Shown piece after piece: positions 1 to 13,661 of a DNA stretch of 51,580 bases. The position numbers and the translations under genes are program-made. This DNA is from Sphingomonas azotifigens NBRC 15497. Lineage in GTDB: Bacteria > Pseudomonadota > Alphaproteobacteria > Sphingomonadales > Sphingomonadaceae. Numbering within the stretch: position 1 is the stretch's first letter; each line of letters starts with the position of its first letter. The stretch lies in assembly GCF_002091475.1 (NCBI RefSeq), contig NZ_BCTR01000056.1:1-51580 (forward strand), given 5' to 3'. The notes beneath the pieces were generated by a model. The model saw nothing but the letters and a program-made list of their open reading frames with translations. It had not been told where the DNA came from and did not search any database.

Positions 1-1187
1 GCCGCTGGCGGTGGCGCGCCGGGTGCAGAGGGCGCGGCAGCTGCGGGCGGCGGGCTCGGCGGCCGGCCACCCTGCCAGCCGGGACGCCCGGGTCCGTTGC
101 TGTCGGGGCGCGGCGGACGGCCGGCGCCGCCATCCGGCCGGGGACCGCCCGGCCCGCCCGGACGCCAGCCATGCCATCCCGGCGTTCCGCCTACGGGCGG
201 CTGGCCGGGTCCGCCCGCGCCGGGCTGGGGCGGCGGCACGGGTACGGAGCCCGGTGGTGGGGCCGGCGGCGTCGGGCGCGGGCCACCCTGCGGGCGGTCG
301 GGGCGATCGCCGCCCCCGCCGGGCAGGCCGCCCCACATCCAGGGCCGGCCGGGCGGACGGCCGCCGGGGGGCGGGGGCGGCGGCACCGGCTGGCCGGCAC
401 CCGGGGGCTGCGGCGGACGGCCACCATGGGGCGGCTGGCCCGGGCGCGGCGGGCGATGTTCCCAGTGATGCCCGAGCCCGGGCGGCGGTGGTCCCTGGAA
501 ATTGCCGTTGCGCCAGCGCGCGAACGCCGCTGCCATCGCCGCGCGGCGCGCACGCTCCTCGGCCCAGCGGCGCTGGTCGGCAAAGGCGAAGCTGTCGCCG
601 CGGTAGCGCCAGCCCGAATCCCAGCCCGGATCGATGCCGATGAAGAACAGGTTCAGCTCGGTCCAGCGCGTCGTGTCGACCGGCGCCCATTGGCGATCGA
701 GCAGCGCATCGCGCAGGCGGCGGCCGCGCTGATACAGATCCTCGCCCTGCCCCAGCCAGCGCGCGCCCTCATAGCGCGGCAGCAGCCCGCCGCCGGCATC
801 GTACACCGCGGCGACATGGCCGTCCTGATAGCCGAAGCTGCGATCGACCTCGCGCACCAGGAATGGCCCGCGCTCGCCCGGCGCGAAGAAATAGGTGCGG
901 GTGCCTTCGGCCCGGTCCTCCACCACCACCCAATAGCCGTCGCGCGTTTCCCAGGCCATCGGCTGACCGCCGGCGAAGCTGAAGCTGTAGTCGGGCGGGG
1001 CATCCCCCACCGTGTCCCACAGCGCACGGGCGCGATCGATCCATCGATAGTCGTCGCGCGCCGCGACGTCGTCGGTCAGCGTGCCCGCGGTCACCACATG
1101 GGCGTTCTGGGCAATACCGGTGCCAGTGCAGCCGCACAGCAGGCCGGTGCCCGCCGCCGCCATCAACGTTCGCTTCCACCGCGCCAT
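1..1187 (-). CDS. Proline/glycine-rich putative lipoprotein, C-terminus cut by the window edge
   Basis: The minus-strand frame is open from an ATG at 1187 to base 1, so the gene runs out of the window. The start is chosen because GGGGTGA lies a few bases upstream; two in-frame ATGs further up (1220, 1205) have no such site. The N-terminus MARWKRTLMAAAGTGLLCGC looks like a lipoprotein signal, with Cys20 a possible lipidation site. About 220 residues of ordinary mixed sequence follow, rich in Trp, Tyr, Asp and Arg. A long tail made almost only of Pro, Gly, Arg and Gln, with runs such as PPPPPP, then continues to the edge. I do not recognise the folded part. The extreme tail suggests an extended cell-envelope spacer. 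It is divergent from the TbpB-like gene, with about 170 bp between the starts. Confidence 0.6.
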   Translation of the reverse strand, partial: MARWKRTLMAAAGTGLLCGCTGTGIAQNAHVVTAGTLTDDVAARDDYRWIDRARALWDTVGDAPPDYSFSFAGGQPMAWETRDGYWVVVEDRAEGTRTYFFAPGERGPFLVREVDRSFGYQDGHVAAVYDAGGGLLPRYEGARWLGQGEDLYQRGRRLRDALLDRQWAPVDTTRWTELNLFFIGIDPGWDSGWRYRGDSFAFADQRRWAEERARRAAMAAAFARWRNGNFQGPPPPGLGHHWEHRPPRPGQPPHGGRPPQPPGAGQPVPPPPPPGGRPPGRPWMWGGLPGGGGDRPDRPQGGPRPTPPAPPPGSVPVPPPQPGAGGPGQPPVGGTPGWHGWRPGGPGGPRPDGGAGRPPRPDSNGPGRPGWQGGRPPSPPPAAAAPSAPGAPPPA

Positions 1188-1359
1188 CGGTTCACCCCAG
1201 TCCATTGTTTGCGTCACCATCCGCCTATCCTTGTGAACAAAGCATGACGGACTTCGGCTCGTCGCAAGTCGCGAAAAACAAATACGGTTTTAACCAAACC
1301 TTATCGGCTCGGGCCGCATAGCCGCGGCGATGGTTAACGCGTATTTCCGAGGATCTGGC

Positions 1360-3965
<2,606 letters not shown>

Positions 3966-3969
<4 letters not shown>

Positions 3970-5279
3970 CCCAGACGATGCTGCTTGCCCTGGCGCTGGC
4001 CCTGCCGGCGCCCACCCCCGCGCCCGCCCAGGCAACCGAGCAGCGCCAGGTCTCGGCGGTCGAGCTGTTCGCGCTCGCCGCCAAGGCCGAGGCGGGCGGC
4101 CGCCCGGGCGATGCCGAGACGATGTATCGCGCGCTCGCCCGGGATCCCGATGCCGAGGTCCGCGCCGAATCGCGCTTCCGCCTCGGCCAGCTGCTCGAAC
4201 GGCTCGGCCGCCGGCGCGAGGCGGCGACCACCTATCGCGCGCTGCTCGACGAGAAGCCCGATGCCGCCCGCGTCCGCCTCGAGCTCGCCCGGCTGCTCAC
4301 CCAGCTCGGCGACGAGGGCGCTGCGCGGCGCGAGCTGCGCCAGGCCCAGGCCGGCGGGCTGCCGCCGCGGGTCGCCCAGATCGTCGACCAGTTCGCCGCC
4401 GCGCTGCGCTCGCGCAAGCCCTGGGGCGCCAGCCTCGAAGTCGCGCTGGTGCCGGACAGCAACGTCAACCGCGCCACCGATGCCGCGACGCTCGATACCG
4501 TGCTCGCCCCGCTCCAGCTTTCGCGCGACGCGCGCGCCCGCGCCGGGCTCGGCGCGCATGCCGGTGGCCAGCTCTACGCCCGCGTGCCGGTGGCGCCCGA
4601 TCTCGCGCTGGTCCCCCGCATCTCCGGCCAGGGCGATTTCTACCGCGAGGGCCGCTTCGACGACGTCTCCGCCTCGGCGCTGGTCGGGCTCGAATGGAGC
4701 CTCGGCCGCGATCGCCTGCGCCCCTCGATCGGCGGCACCCAGCGCTGGTATGGCGGCAGCCCCTATGCCCGCACCGCCACCGCCGCGATCGACTGGCAGC
4801 ACCCGCTCGGTACCCGCGCCCAGCTCACCACCAGCGCGACGATCGCCGGCACGCGCTATCGCGGCAACGCGCTGCAGAACGGCGCGCTGCTCAACGGCGC
4901 GGTCGCCTATGAGCGCGCCTTCTCCCCCCGCGCCGGCGGCAGCCTCACCCTGTCCGCCACCCGCCAGACCGCGCGCGACCCCGGCTATGCCACCGCCTCG
5001 GGCGGGGCGAGCCTGCTCGGCTGGCACGAGTTCGGCCGCACCACCGTCTATGCGACGGCGGGGCTGCGCCGGCTGGAGGGCGACGCCCGGCTGTTCCTGT
5101 TTCCCGAGCGCCGCAAGGACTGGAATGTCAGCCTCGGCGCCGGCGCCACCTTCCGCCGCCTCCAGCTCCACGGCTTCGCGCCGGTGCTCCGGCTCGACTG
5201 GGAGCGCAACCACTCCACCGTCGGCATCTACACCTACACCCGCAAGGCGGCGACGATCGGGCTGACCCGGGCGTTCTGA
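3966..5279 (+). CDS. Slam-family (DUF560) surface lipoprotein assembly modifier
   Basis: A GTG start overlaps the stop of the TbpB-like gene in a GTGA; an ATG four codons in (3978) is the alternative. The 437-residue product has a signal-like N-terminus, then a TPR-like helical domain (about residues 30-140, with repeats such as AETMYRALARDPDAEVRAES). The C-terminal part (about 145-437) alternates aromatic and polar residues and ends in a terminal Phe, as outer-membrane barrels do. This order, periplasmic TPR plus 14-stranded barrel, is that of Slam proteins, first described in Neisseria, which move lipidated TbpB-like cargo to the cell surface. Length is slightly short of Neisseria Slam1. 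Co-transcription and the overlap make the upstream lipoprotein the natural client. Confidence 0.85.
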
Positions 5280-5299
5280 GGGCGTCTGCCGCCCGGCGG

Positions 5300-5752
5300 C
5301 TAGCCCGCGTTCGCCGCGCCTGCATGGACGAGATGGATCAGCGGATAGGGCCTGCCTTGCCCGTCGCGCGGCGAGCGCCCGGTCCGGCGAAAGCCCATGC
5401 GTTCATAAAAGCCGATCGCCGCACCATTCTGCTCGTTCACATCGGTCGTCATCGCCGGATGCATGCCGAGCGCATGGCGGACGAGCGCGGCACCGACTCC
5501 TTGCCCGTGAAACGCCGGATCGACGAACAAGGCCTCCATGTGCCCGTCCGCGATCAGCAGGAAGGCGATCGCACGGTCCGCCTCGTCGACCGCGACCCAC
5601 AAGGGAACCGCGGGAAGAAAGCCACGCACCTCCTGTTCGATCGCCGCGCGATCTTCCGCCGAAAGGAAATGGTGCGTGGCATCGACGGCCTCGCACCAGA
5701 TGTCGATGACGCGTTGCCCCTCGTCGGGCCGCGATCCCCTGATCCTGAACAT
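5300..5752 (-). CDS. yjaB: GNAT-family N-acetyltransferase, YjaB-like
   Basis: The 150-residue protein starts MFRIRGSRPDEG at 5752, with an AAAGG/GGGG ribosome-binding region upstream; a longer frame to 5806 is less likely. The sequence resembles E. coli YjaB closely: IWCEAVDATHHFLSAEDR near the N-terminus, PLWVAVDEADR, then HMEALFVDPAFHGQGVGAAL, which contains the acetyl-CoA-binding GxGxxL-type motif A, and TTDVNEQNGAAIGFYERMGF, the conserved motif B. YjaB binds acetyl-CoA but its substrate is not settled. The gene is convergent with the Slam gene, only 20 bp away, so it belongs to neither neighbouring operon. Confidence 0.85.
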   Translation of the reverse strand: MFRIRGSRPDEGQRVIDIWCEAVDATHHFLSAEDRAAIEQEVRGFLPAVPLWVAVDEADRAIAFLLIADGHMEALFVDPAFHGQGVGAALVRHALGMHPAMTTDVNEQNGAAIGFYERMGFRRTGRSPRDGQGRPYPLIHLVHAGAANAG

Positions 5753-5862
5753 GCCCCGCCTTTGGCGGCGAACCGCGCGGTTCGCAATGGAACGCCAAGC
5801 GCCCAAGCGCTTTCCGCATGTCGCTTGGCGCCGAGGGGCTGGGAAGGGTGGTTAGCTGTCAA

Positions 5863-6342
5863 TCAGCGGTGTCGAGAAAGCGTAGCAAGCTCTGCAGCTT
5901 CACGGGCTGTAACCTCGTTCCAGACCTTCGATTGGCCGCAGTTGTAATTGACCCACAACGCACCCTTAGCGGATGCTGGCAGTCCTCTTTCAAAAGCTTG
6001 CGGCGTCAGGAACAGTAGATAATCTCTGTCTAGGTCCGGCCCACCACCGGTGCCATCCATGTAAAAACCACCACTGTTACGCTCAGTGAAGAACTTGAAA
6101 CGCGTCGTCAGATTGCCCTTATAGGATTTTACAACCTTAAGCCGGTAGAGTGTCCAAGATTCATCTTCGTCCGACCAATGATAGTCAACTGACACGACAT
6201 GAGCACGAACAACCCATCGGGAGTCTCTAAACTCCTGAGCAATAGTAGTTTTTGCGTTATCCACGCCGCGATAGATACAGAGCGCAGAAGCTGGGAAGCT
6301 CCACGTTATCACCAAAATCGCTGTAACGAGCTTTTTAAGCAT
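5863..6342 (-). CDS. Exported protein of unknown function in an AT-richer patch
   Basis: The 159-residue product begins MLKKLVTAILVITWSFPASA, a clear Sec signal peptide with cleavage after ASA. The mature part has a Cys near its start and another close to the C-terminus (NYNCGQ), which could form a disulfide. A central segment, VVRAHVVSVDYHW, then YRLKVVKSYKG, then a Gly-rich stretch and DRDYLLFL, recalls the NTR/TIMP-like OB-fold proteins found in many bacterial genomes. That is a pattern impression, not a firm assignment. Base composition is clearly lower in GC than flanking genes, suggesting recent acquisition together with the next orphan gene. Confidence 0.6.
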   Translation of the reverse strand: MLKKLVTAILVITWSFPASALCIYRGVDNAKTTIAQEFRDSRWVVRAHVVSVDYHWSDEDESWTLYRLKVVKSYKGNLTTRFKFFTERNSGGFYMDGTGGGPDLDRDYLLFLTPQAFERGLPASAKGALWVNYNCGQSKVWNEVTAREAAELATLSRHR

Positions 6343-6366
6343 GCCTCACGATAAACCAAAGGCATT

Positions 6367-6419
6367 GCGTCCGCTATTGGGCGGGAGCCGCCCTGGCGGA
6401 AAATGGTGGGAAGCGGACG
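6367..6419. repeat. Short palindromic element, copy 1
   Basis: Arms CGTCCGCT and AGCGGACG enclose the core TGGGCGGGAGCCGCCCTGGC (6378-6397), itself a small hairpin. The same 20-base core recurs at 6908-6927, on the other side of the small membrane-protein gene. Confidence 0.65.
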
Positions 6420-6487
6420 TTTGCGGGTAGCTTCCGCTTATGTCTTCGTGCCCCGCGCTCAGTAGCCCTAAACGGTTCAGCATCCCC

Positions 6488-6832
6488 TCAGCGAAATCCT
6501 GACAATCGATCAATCAAATAAAGGTAACCGCATACTTCAGCCAGCGCGAAGGGCAACAGCACTATGGGTTTGAAGCCGTCGTAAGGGAAAAAGTAGATAC
6601 CGGCAACTATGTGCAAAGTCGTAAGCGCAAAGATTATTATCCAAACCGCTCTTGAGGTGAGATAATTCCAGCCAACTACCACGAGTATGAGGGTGGCTGA
6701 TAATACCATGCCAGCCACGATTGCGATTCTCTCGTATCCGAAGCTGTCTAAAACTATGCTGAAAACTATACCAACCATAGCGCAGCCGAGGGATTGAACC
6801 CCGTAATATCTCGTGTTTCCAAGCCCCAACAT
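6488..6832 (-). CDS. Small multi-pass membrane protein of unknown function
   Basis: About 114 residues from the ATG at 6832, which has GGGGGT upstream; a TTG at 6859 could extend it. Hydrophobic stretches near residues 15-32, 35-55, 62-80 and 85-105 suggest four membrane helices (for example IAIVAGMVLSATLILVVVGW and AVWIIIFALTTLHIVAGIYF). I do not recognise the family. Its base composition is poorer in GC than the genome around it, and it lies between two copies of a palindromic repeat, so this looks like an acquired orphan. No neighbouring gene hints at function. Confidence 0.5.
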   Translation of the reverse strand: MLGLGNTRYYGVQSLGCAMVGIVFSIVLDSFGYERIAIVAGMVLSATLILVVVGWNYLTSRAVWIIIFALTTLHIVAGIYFFPYDGFKPIVLLPFALAEVCGYLYLIDRLSGFR

Positions 6833-6898
6833 GCCGCACCCCCATGTTCCGCTGCTCAAGCAGCGACTGCCGCCGCTGGCGTGTCATCGCACAGCGAT

Positions 6899-6949
6899 GT
6901 CCGCAAGTGGGCGGGAGCCGCCCTGGCCGAAGATGGAGCGCTTTCGGAC
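6899..6949. repeat. Short palindromic element, copy 2
   Basis: GTCCGCAAG and CTTTCGGAC (8 of 9 bases complementary) enclose the same TGGGCGGGAGCCGCCCTGGC core as copy 1 at 6367-6419. The two copies are in direct orientation about 530 bp apart and bracket the small membrane-protein gene. Confidence 0.65.
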
Positions 6950-7076
6950 TCATCATCGGACCACGCCTTGCAGCCACCCCGCTACGGATCGGAACGGATT
7001 CTGAAGCACCGGTTCCGCCCCGCGCAAGGCACGCGCCCGCCTTGAACCCCGTCGCGCCGTCCTTCTATGCTGGGCC

Positions 7077-7802
7077 GTGCGCCGCGCCTTCCTGCTCCCC
7101 CTTCTCGCCCTTGCCGCCTGCAAGCCCGCCGCGCCTGCCCCGCAGCTGGTCGTCTGGGCCTGGGAGCGCCCCGAGGACCTCCGCTTCCTCCCCCCGGACG
7201 CGGAAATCGCCGTGCAGACCGGCTTTGTCGAGCTCGCCGGGGACAATTTCCGCGCACGCGGTCGCCGCTATCCGCTGCGCAGCGACCGGCCGCCGAGCAC
7301 CGCGCTGGTCCATGTCCAGATCGACGACACCGTCCCGCTGCGCTGGACGCCGGAACTGCGCGCCCGCGTCGCCGCCGCGGTGCTGCACTTCGCCCGGGTC
7401 GTCCCCGCCCCCCGCGTCCAGATCGATTTCGAGGTCCGGCAGTCGCAGCGCCAGGTGCTGATCGACCTGCTCCACGACGTCCGCGCGCGTCTGCCGCGCG
7501 GCACGGCGCTGTCGATGACCGCGATCGCCAGCTGGTGCCAGGAGGACTGGCTCGGCGCGCTGCCGGTCGACGAGATCGTGCCGATGCTGTTCCGCATGGG
7601 CCGCGGCGGACCGGCGATCCGCGCCCGGCTCGACAGCGGGGCCGACTGGGCCGCGCCGGCCTGCCGCAAGGCCTTCGCACTTTCCGCCGACACCCCCATT
7701 GCCCGCGCGCCGCAAGCGCGTAGGATCTATCTGTTCGCCCCGCAAAGCTGGACGCCCTCCACCTTCGACGCGGTGCGGAAACGGGTGGAGCAATGGCGAT
7801 GA
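7077..7802 (+). CDS. DUF3142-like lipoprotein
   Basis: Starts with GTG; the product MRRAFLLPLLALAACKP carries a lipoprotein signal with an LAAC lipobox. The mature protein begins LVVWAWERPEDLRFL, which I recall as typical of the DUF3142 family, and continues with QIDFEVRQSQRQVLIDLL and ALSMTAIASWC, a pattern suggesting a TIM-barrel-like, glycosidase-related fold. No catalytic assignment can be made safely. Its stop overlaps the start of the next gene (ATGA), so the two are translationally coupled and probably act together in the periplasm or on the inner face of the outer membrane. Confidence 0.65.
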   Translation: MRRAFLLPLLALAACKPAAPAPQLVVWAWERPEDLRFLPPDAEIAVQTGFVELAGDNFRARGRRYPLRSDRPPSTALVHVQIDDTVPLRWTPELRARVAAAVLHFARVVPAPRVQIDFEVRQSQRQVLIDLLHDVRARLPRGTALSMTAIASWCQEDWLGALPVDEIVPMLFRMGRGGPAIRARLDSGADWAAPACRKAFALSADTPIARAPQARRIYLFAPQSWTPSTFDAVRKRVEQWR

Positions 7803-10051
7803 AGCGCGGGTGGTGGTTCGCGGCGACGGCATGCGTCGCGGTGCTGGCGGGGACGCAGGCGTTCGGCTCGGGCGATCCCGGGCCGATCATCGAATATGTC
7901 ACCAGCCATGCGCTGCAGCCGGTCGATCGCGCCGCGCTCGCCGCTGGCCGCGTCGGCATCGTCAAGACCACCGCCCCGGCGGCCGTGCGCTATCTCGACT
8001 GGCGCCTGCTCACCGGGCTCGACAGCGGCGCGGCGGCGACCGAGGCGCTCGCCACGCCGTGCTGCGGCGGCTGGCAGGATCTTTCCGGCGGCTGGGTCCA
8101 GGCGCGCCGCGAGGTGCCCGGGGTGTCGCCCGACGTCTACTGGATCTCGACCGAGCGCCAGGGCCCCAATTATACCGCGATCCCGACCTGCTTCGGCGAC
8201 GCCTTCACCACCGCGACGGCGACGCTGAAGGCGCGGATCGCCGCCCATGGCGCCGCGTCGCCCTGGGTGCGCGCCTGGGTGGCCGCGCAGGACGCGGTGT
8301 TCGAGGCGTGCAGCAAGCCCGGCATCCGCCTGCCCCCGCTCGATCCCGCCGCCCCCGCCTGGCTGCGTGCCGATCGGCTCTACCAGCAGGCGGCGCTGGC
8401 GCTCTACGACGGCCGCTTCGCCGATGCCGAGGCGAGTTTCGCCGCGATCGGCCGCGATCCGGCGTCGCCGTGGCAGAAGCTGGCGCTGTACCTCCAGGCC
8501 CGCGCCGTGCAGCGCGCCGCGCTCACCACCCGCGATCCCGCCGCCTTCGCCCGCGCCCATGCCGCGATCGCCACCCTCGCCGCCGCGCCGGACGGCACCT
8601 ATGGCAAGGGCGAGATCGGGCGGATGCAGCAGGTGCTCGAGTATCACGAGCATCCGGCGGCGCTGCGCGACCGGCTCGACCAGGCGCTGAACCAGAAGGT
8701 CCCCGGCCCGGACATCGCGGTGCAGTTCACCGACTATTGGAGCCTTTCGGCCGACAAGCCCGACAAGCCCGAAGCCGCCGACTGGATCGCGACGCTCGGC
8801 ACGCGCAACGCGGCCGAAGGGCTCGCGCACGCCACCCGGCGCTGGCAGGAGACGCGCCGCACCCCCTGGCTGGTCGCGGCGCTCGCGCTGGTCGGGCGCG
8901 GCGATCCGGCGGCGGTGCCGCTCGCCACCGCCGCCGAGCAGCTGCCGGCCGGCGATCCCGCCTGGCTCACCGCGCGCTACCATCTGCTCCGCCTGCGCAT
9001 CGGCACCCTGCCCGATGCGGCGCTGCGCGCGCAGGTCGATGCGATCCTCGCCCGCAGCGATCTCACCCCGGCGGATCGCAACATCTTCCTGGCGCTGCGC
9101 GCCCAGCTGGCGACCGGGCTCGGCGACTTTGCCACCCAGGCGCTGCGCACGCCCTATTGCCGCCTGAGCCTCGACAGCTGCTTCGACTATCCCGGCGCGG
9201 CGGCGGACTCGATGCTCGCCCGACAAGGCGGCGGCTGGGTCGGCTTCGGCCCGGACGCGCTGCTGGTGATCGATCGCCTGCCGCTGGCCGAACGGCTGGC
9301 GCTCGGGCGCACCGCCACGCTGCCGGCCGAGCTGCGGCTCGATCTCGCGCTCACCAACTATGTCCGCGCCGTGCTGCTCGGCAACAACGCGGCGGTAAAC
9401 GAGACCGCGCGCGCACTGATCGCGCTGCTGCCGCAGGTGCGGGGCGACTGGCAGCGGATCCTGCGCACCGCACCGGGCCCCGACAAGCGCTTCGCCGAGA
9501 CCTTCGTGCTTGCCAAGATCCCGAGCCTGCGCCCCGACCTTGCCGACTATGGCCGACCGTTCGGCACCGCCGCGTCGTTCGGCGGCTATTGGACGGCATG
9601 GCTGGTCCGGCCGCCGCGCGGTGCCAAGCCCGCCACCTTCCCGCCTGCCCGTGCCTATGTGCCGGGCGGCTGGTGGAATCGCGGCGCGCCCGAAGAGGCC
9701 GGCGACGCCGATCTGGTCTGCAACGAGAAATGCGGGGTTGGCGCGCCGTTGCACCTGCCCGCCTTCGCCCAGCCGCTCCAGGCAGCCGCCTTGCGCGAGC
9801 GCAGCGCCTTCCGCTCCGATGCCGATCTGGGCGAGGGCGTCACCGGCGGCACGAGCTTGTGGGAAGAGGCGCTGGCCTATGTCGCCGCGCATCCGCGCGA
9901 TCCGCGCGCGGCCGAGGCGCTCTACCGGCTCAACCGCGTCGGCCGCTGGGGCGGCAACCACAACCAGCTGAGCAAGCGCGCCTTCCGGCTGCTCCACGCC
10001 CGCTATCCGGGCACGGTGTGGGCGAAGCGCTCGCCCTATTACTACAACTGA
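7799..10051 (+). CDS. Large exported helical protein coupled to the DUF3142-like lipoprotein
   Basis: The start at 7799 is preferred over 7793 because it overlaps the upstream stop as ATGA and has GGAG eight bases upstream. The 750-residue protein has an N-terminal signal (MKRGWWFAATACVAVLAGTQAFG) and then mostly alanine-rich helical sequence reminiscent of TPR/Sel1-like repeats (for example LYQQAALALYDGRFADAEASFAAI near 190). Several Cys pairs (TPCCGGW, CRLSLDSC, CNEKCG) suggest disulfides in an exported protein. Near the C-terminus HPRDPRAAEALYRLNR resembles a further TPR motif. Family name unknown to me; the gene pair with DUF3142 is the strongest functional clue. Confidence 0.65.
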   Translation: MKRGWWFAATACVAVLAGTQAFGSGDPGPIIEYVTSHALQPVDRAALAAGRVGIVKTTAPAAVRYLDWRLLTGLDSGAAATEALATPCCGGWQDLSGGWVQARREVPGVSPDVYWISTERQGPNYTAIPTCFGDAFTTATATLKARIAAHGAASPWVRAWVAAQDAVFEACSKPGIRLPPLDPAAPAWLRADRLYQQAALALYDGRFADAEASFAAIGRDPASPWQKLALYLQARAVQRAALTTRDPAAFARAHAAIATLAAAPDGTYGKGEIGRMQQVLEYHEHPAALRDRLDQALNQKVPGPDIAVQFTDYWSLSADKPDKPEAADWIATLGTRNAAEGLAHATRRWQETRRTPWLVAALALVGRGDPAAVPLATAAEQLPAGDPAWLTARYHLLRLRIGTLPDAALRAQVDAILARSDLTPADRNIFLALRAQLATGLGDFATQALRTPYCRLSLDSCFDYPGAAADSMLARQGGGWVGFGPDALLVIDRLPLAERLALGRTATLPAELRLDLALTNYVRAVLLGNNAAVNETARALIALLPQVRGDWQRILRTAPGPDKRFAETFVLAKIPSLRPDLADYGRPFGTAASFGGYWTAWLVRPPRGAKPATFPPARAYVPGGWWNRGAPEEAGDADLVCNEKCGVGAPLHLPAFAQPLQAAALRERSAFRSDADLGEGVTGGTSLWEEALAYVAAHPRDPRAAEALYRLNRVGRWGGNHNQLSKRAFRLLHARYPGTVWAKRSPYYYN

Positions 10052-10088
10052 GCGGCGCCGGTTGAATTCGGCGGGGGCCCGCAGGGCC

Positions 10089-10133
10089 GCGAGCGGGCAT
10101 GTCCAGCCCCCCGGCCTGAACATGCCCGCTCGC
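10089..10133. other. Perfect 14-bp inverted repeat downstream of the 750-residue protein gene
   Basis: GCGAGCGGGCATGT and ACATGCCCGCTCGC are exact complements with a 17-base loop. There is no T run after it, so it could be an RNA-stabilising hairpin, a Rho-assisted end or a dispersed repeat. The rest of 10052-10460 shows no convincing gene. Confidence 0.5.
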
Positions 10134-10461
10134 CGGGCGCCGCGCTTCCCCCGAAATGCGGCACCCTGGGGAGCTTCCTGGGAGCGCCGCGAGCCAATGG
10201 GAGCAAGCTCCGGCACTGGGTGCCTGTTCGCATGCAGCAAGCGCCGCTGCGCGTGACCAACATCACGCCCGTGCAACATATCGCGCTGCCGTAGCGTCTC
10301 CGCGGACCGAATCGATGCACGGCGGCGGCGTCCGCGGTGCTTTCGTGCGCGCGTCGGGGCGTGACGGGGGTGCGCGGCGGCACGCCCGGTTGTCGGGTGG
10401 CCGAAGCGGCAGGTGGCGGATCGGTGTGGGGCTTCCTATCTCCCCTCTGGAAAATCCTTCA

Positions 10462-10476
10462 GAACAAAGATAGAAC
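10462..10476 (+). promoter_or_regulatory. LexA operator (SOS box) upstream of uvrA
   Basis: GAAC-AAAGATA-GAAC matches exactly the alphaproteobacterial LexA site GTTC-N7-GTTC read on the other strand. It lies 46 bp before the uvrA start, inside the expected promoter region, so uvrA should be damage-inducible. Confidence 0.85.
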
Positions 10477-10522
10477 CCTCCCCTATGGCACTCACCACGA
10501 TCCCGCAGCAAAGGTGTTCCGC

Positions 10523-13543
<3,021 letters not shown>

Positions 13544-13661
13544 ATGAGCATCCAAGCAATATAGCTTGAAACCGAGATTTTGCTCACCGGCTAGAATTTC
13601 AGCGCTGTTGCAATTTTCGAACATCGCGGCAATACGGCAGGGTAACAGCGGAGGAAATGCG

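Noticed and set aside
7727..10279. An 850-codon minus-strand frame opposite the DUF3142 operon
   Set aside because: Shadow of the real gene in GC-rich DNA; no signal, domain or ribosome-binding site.
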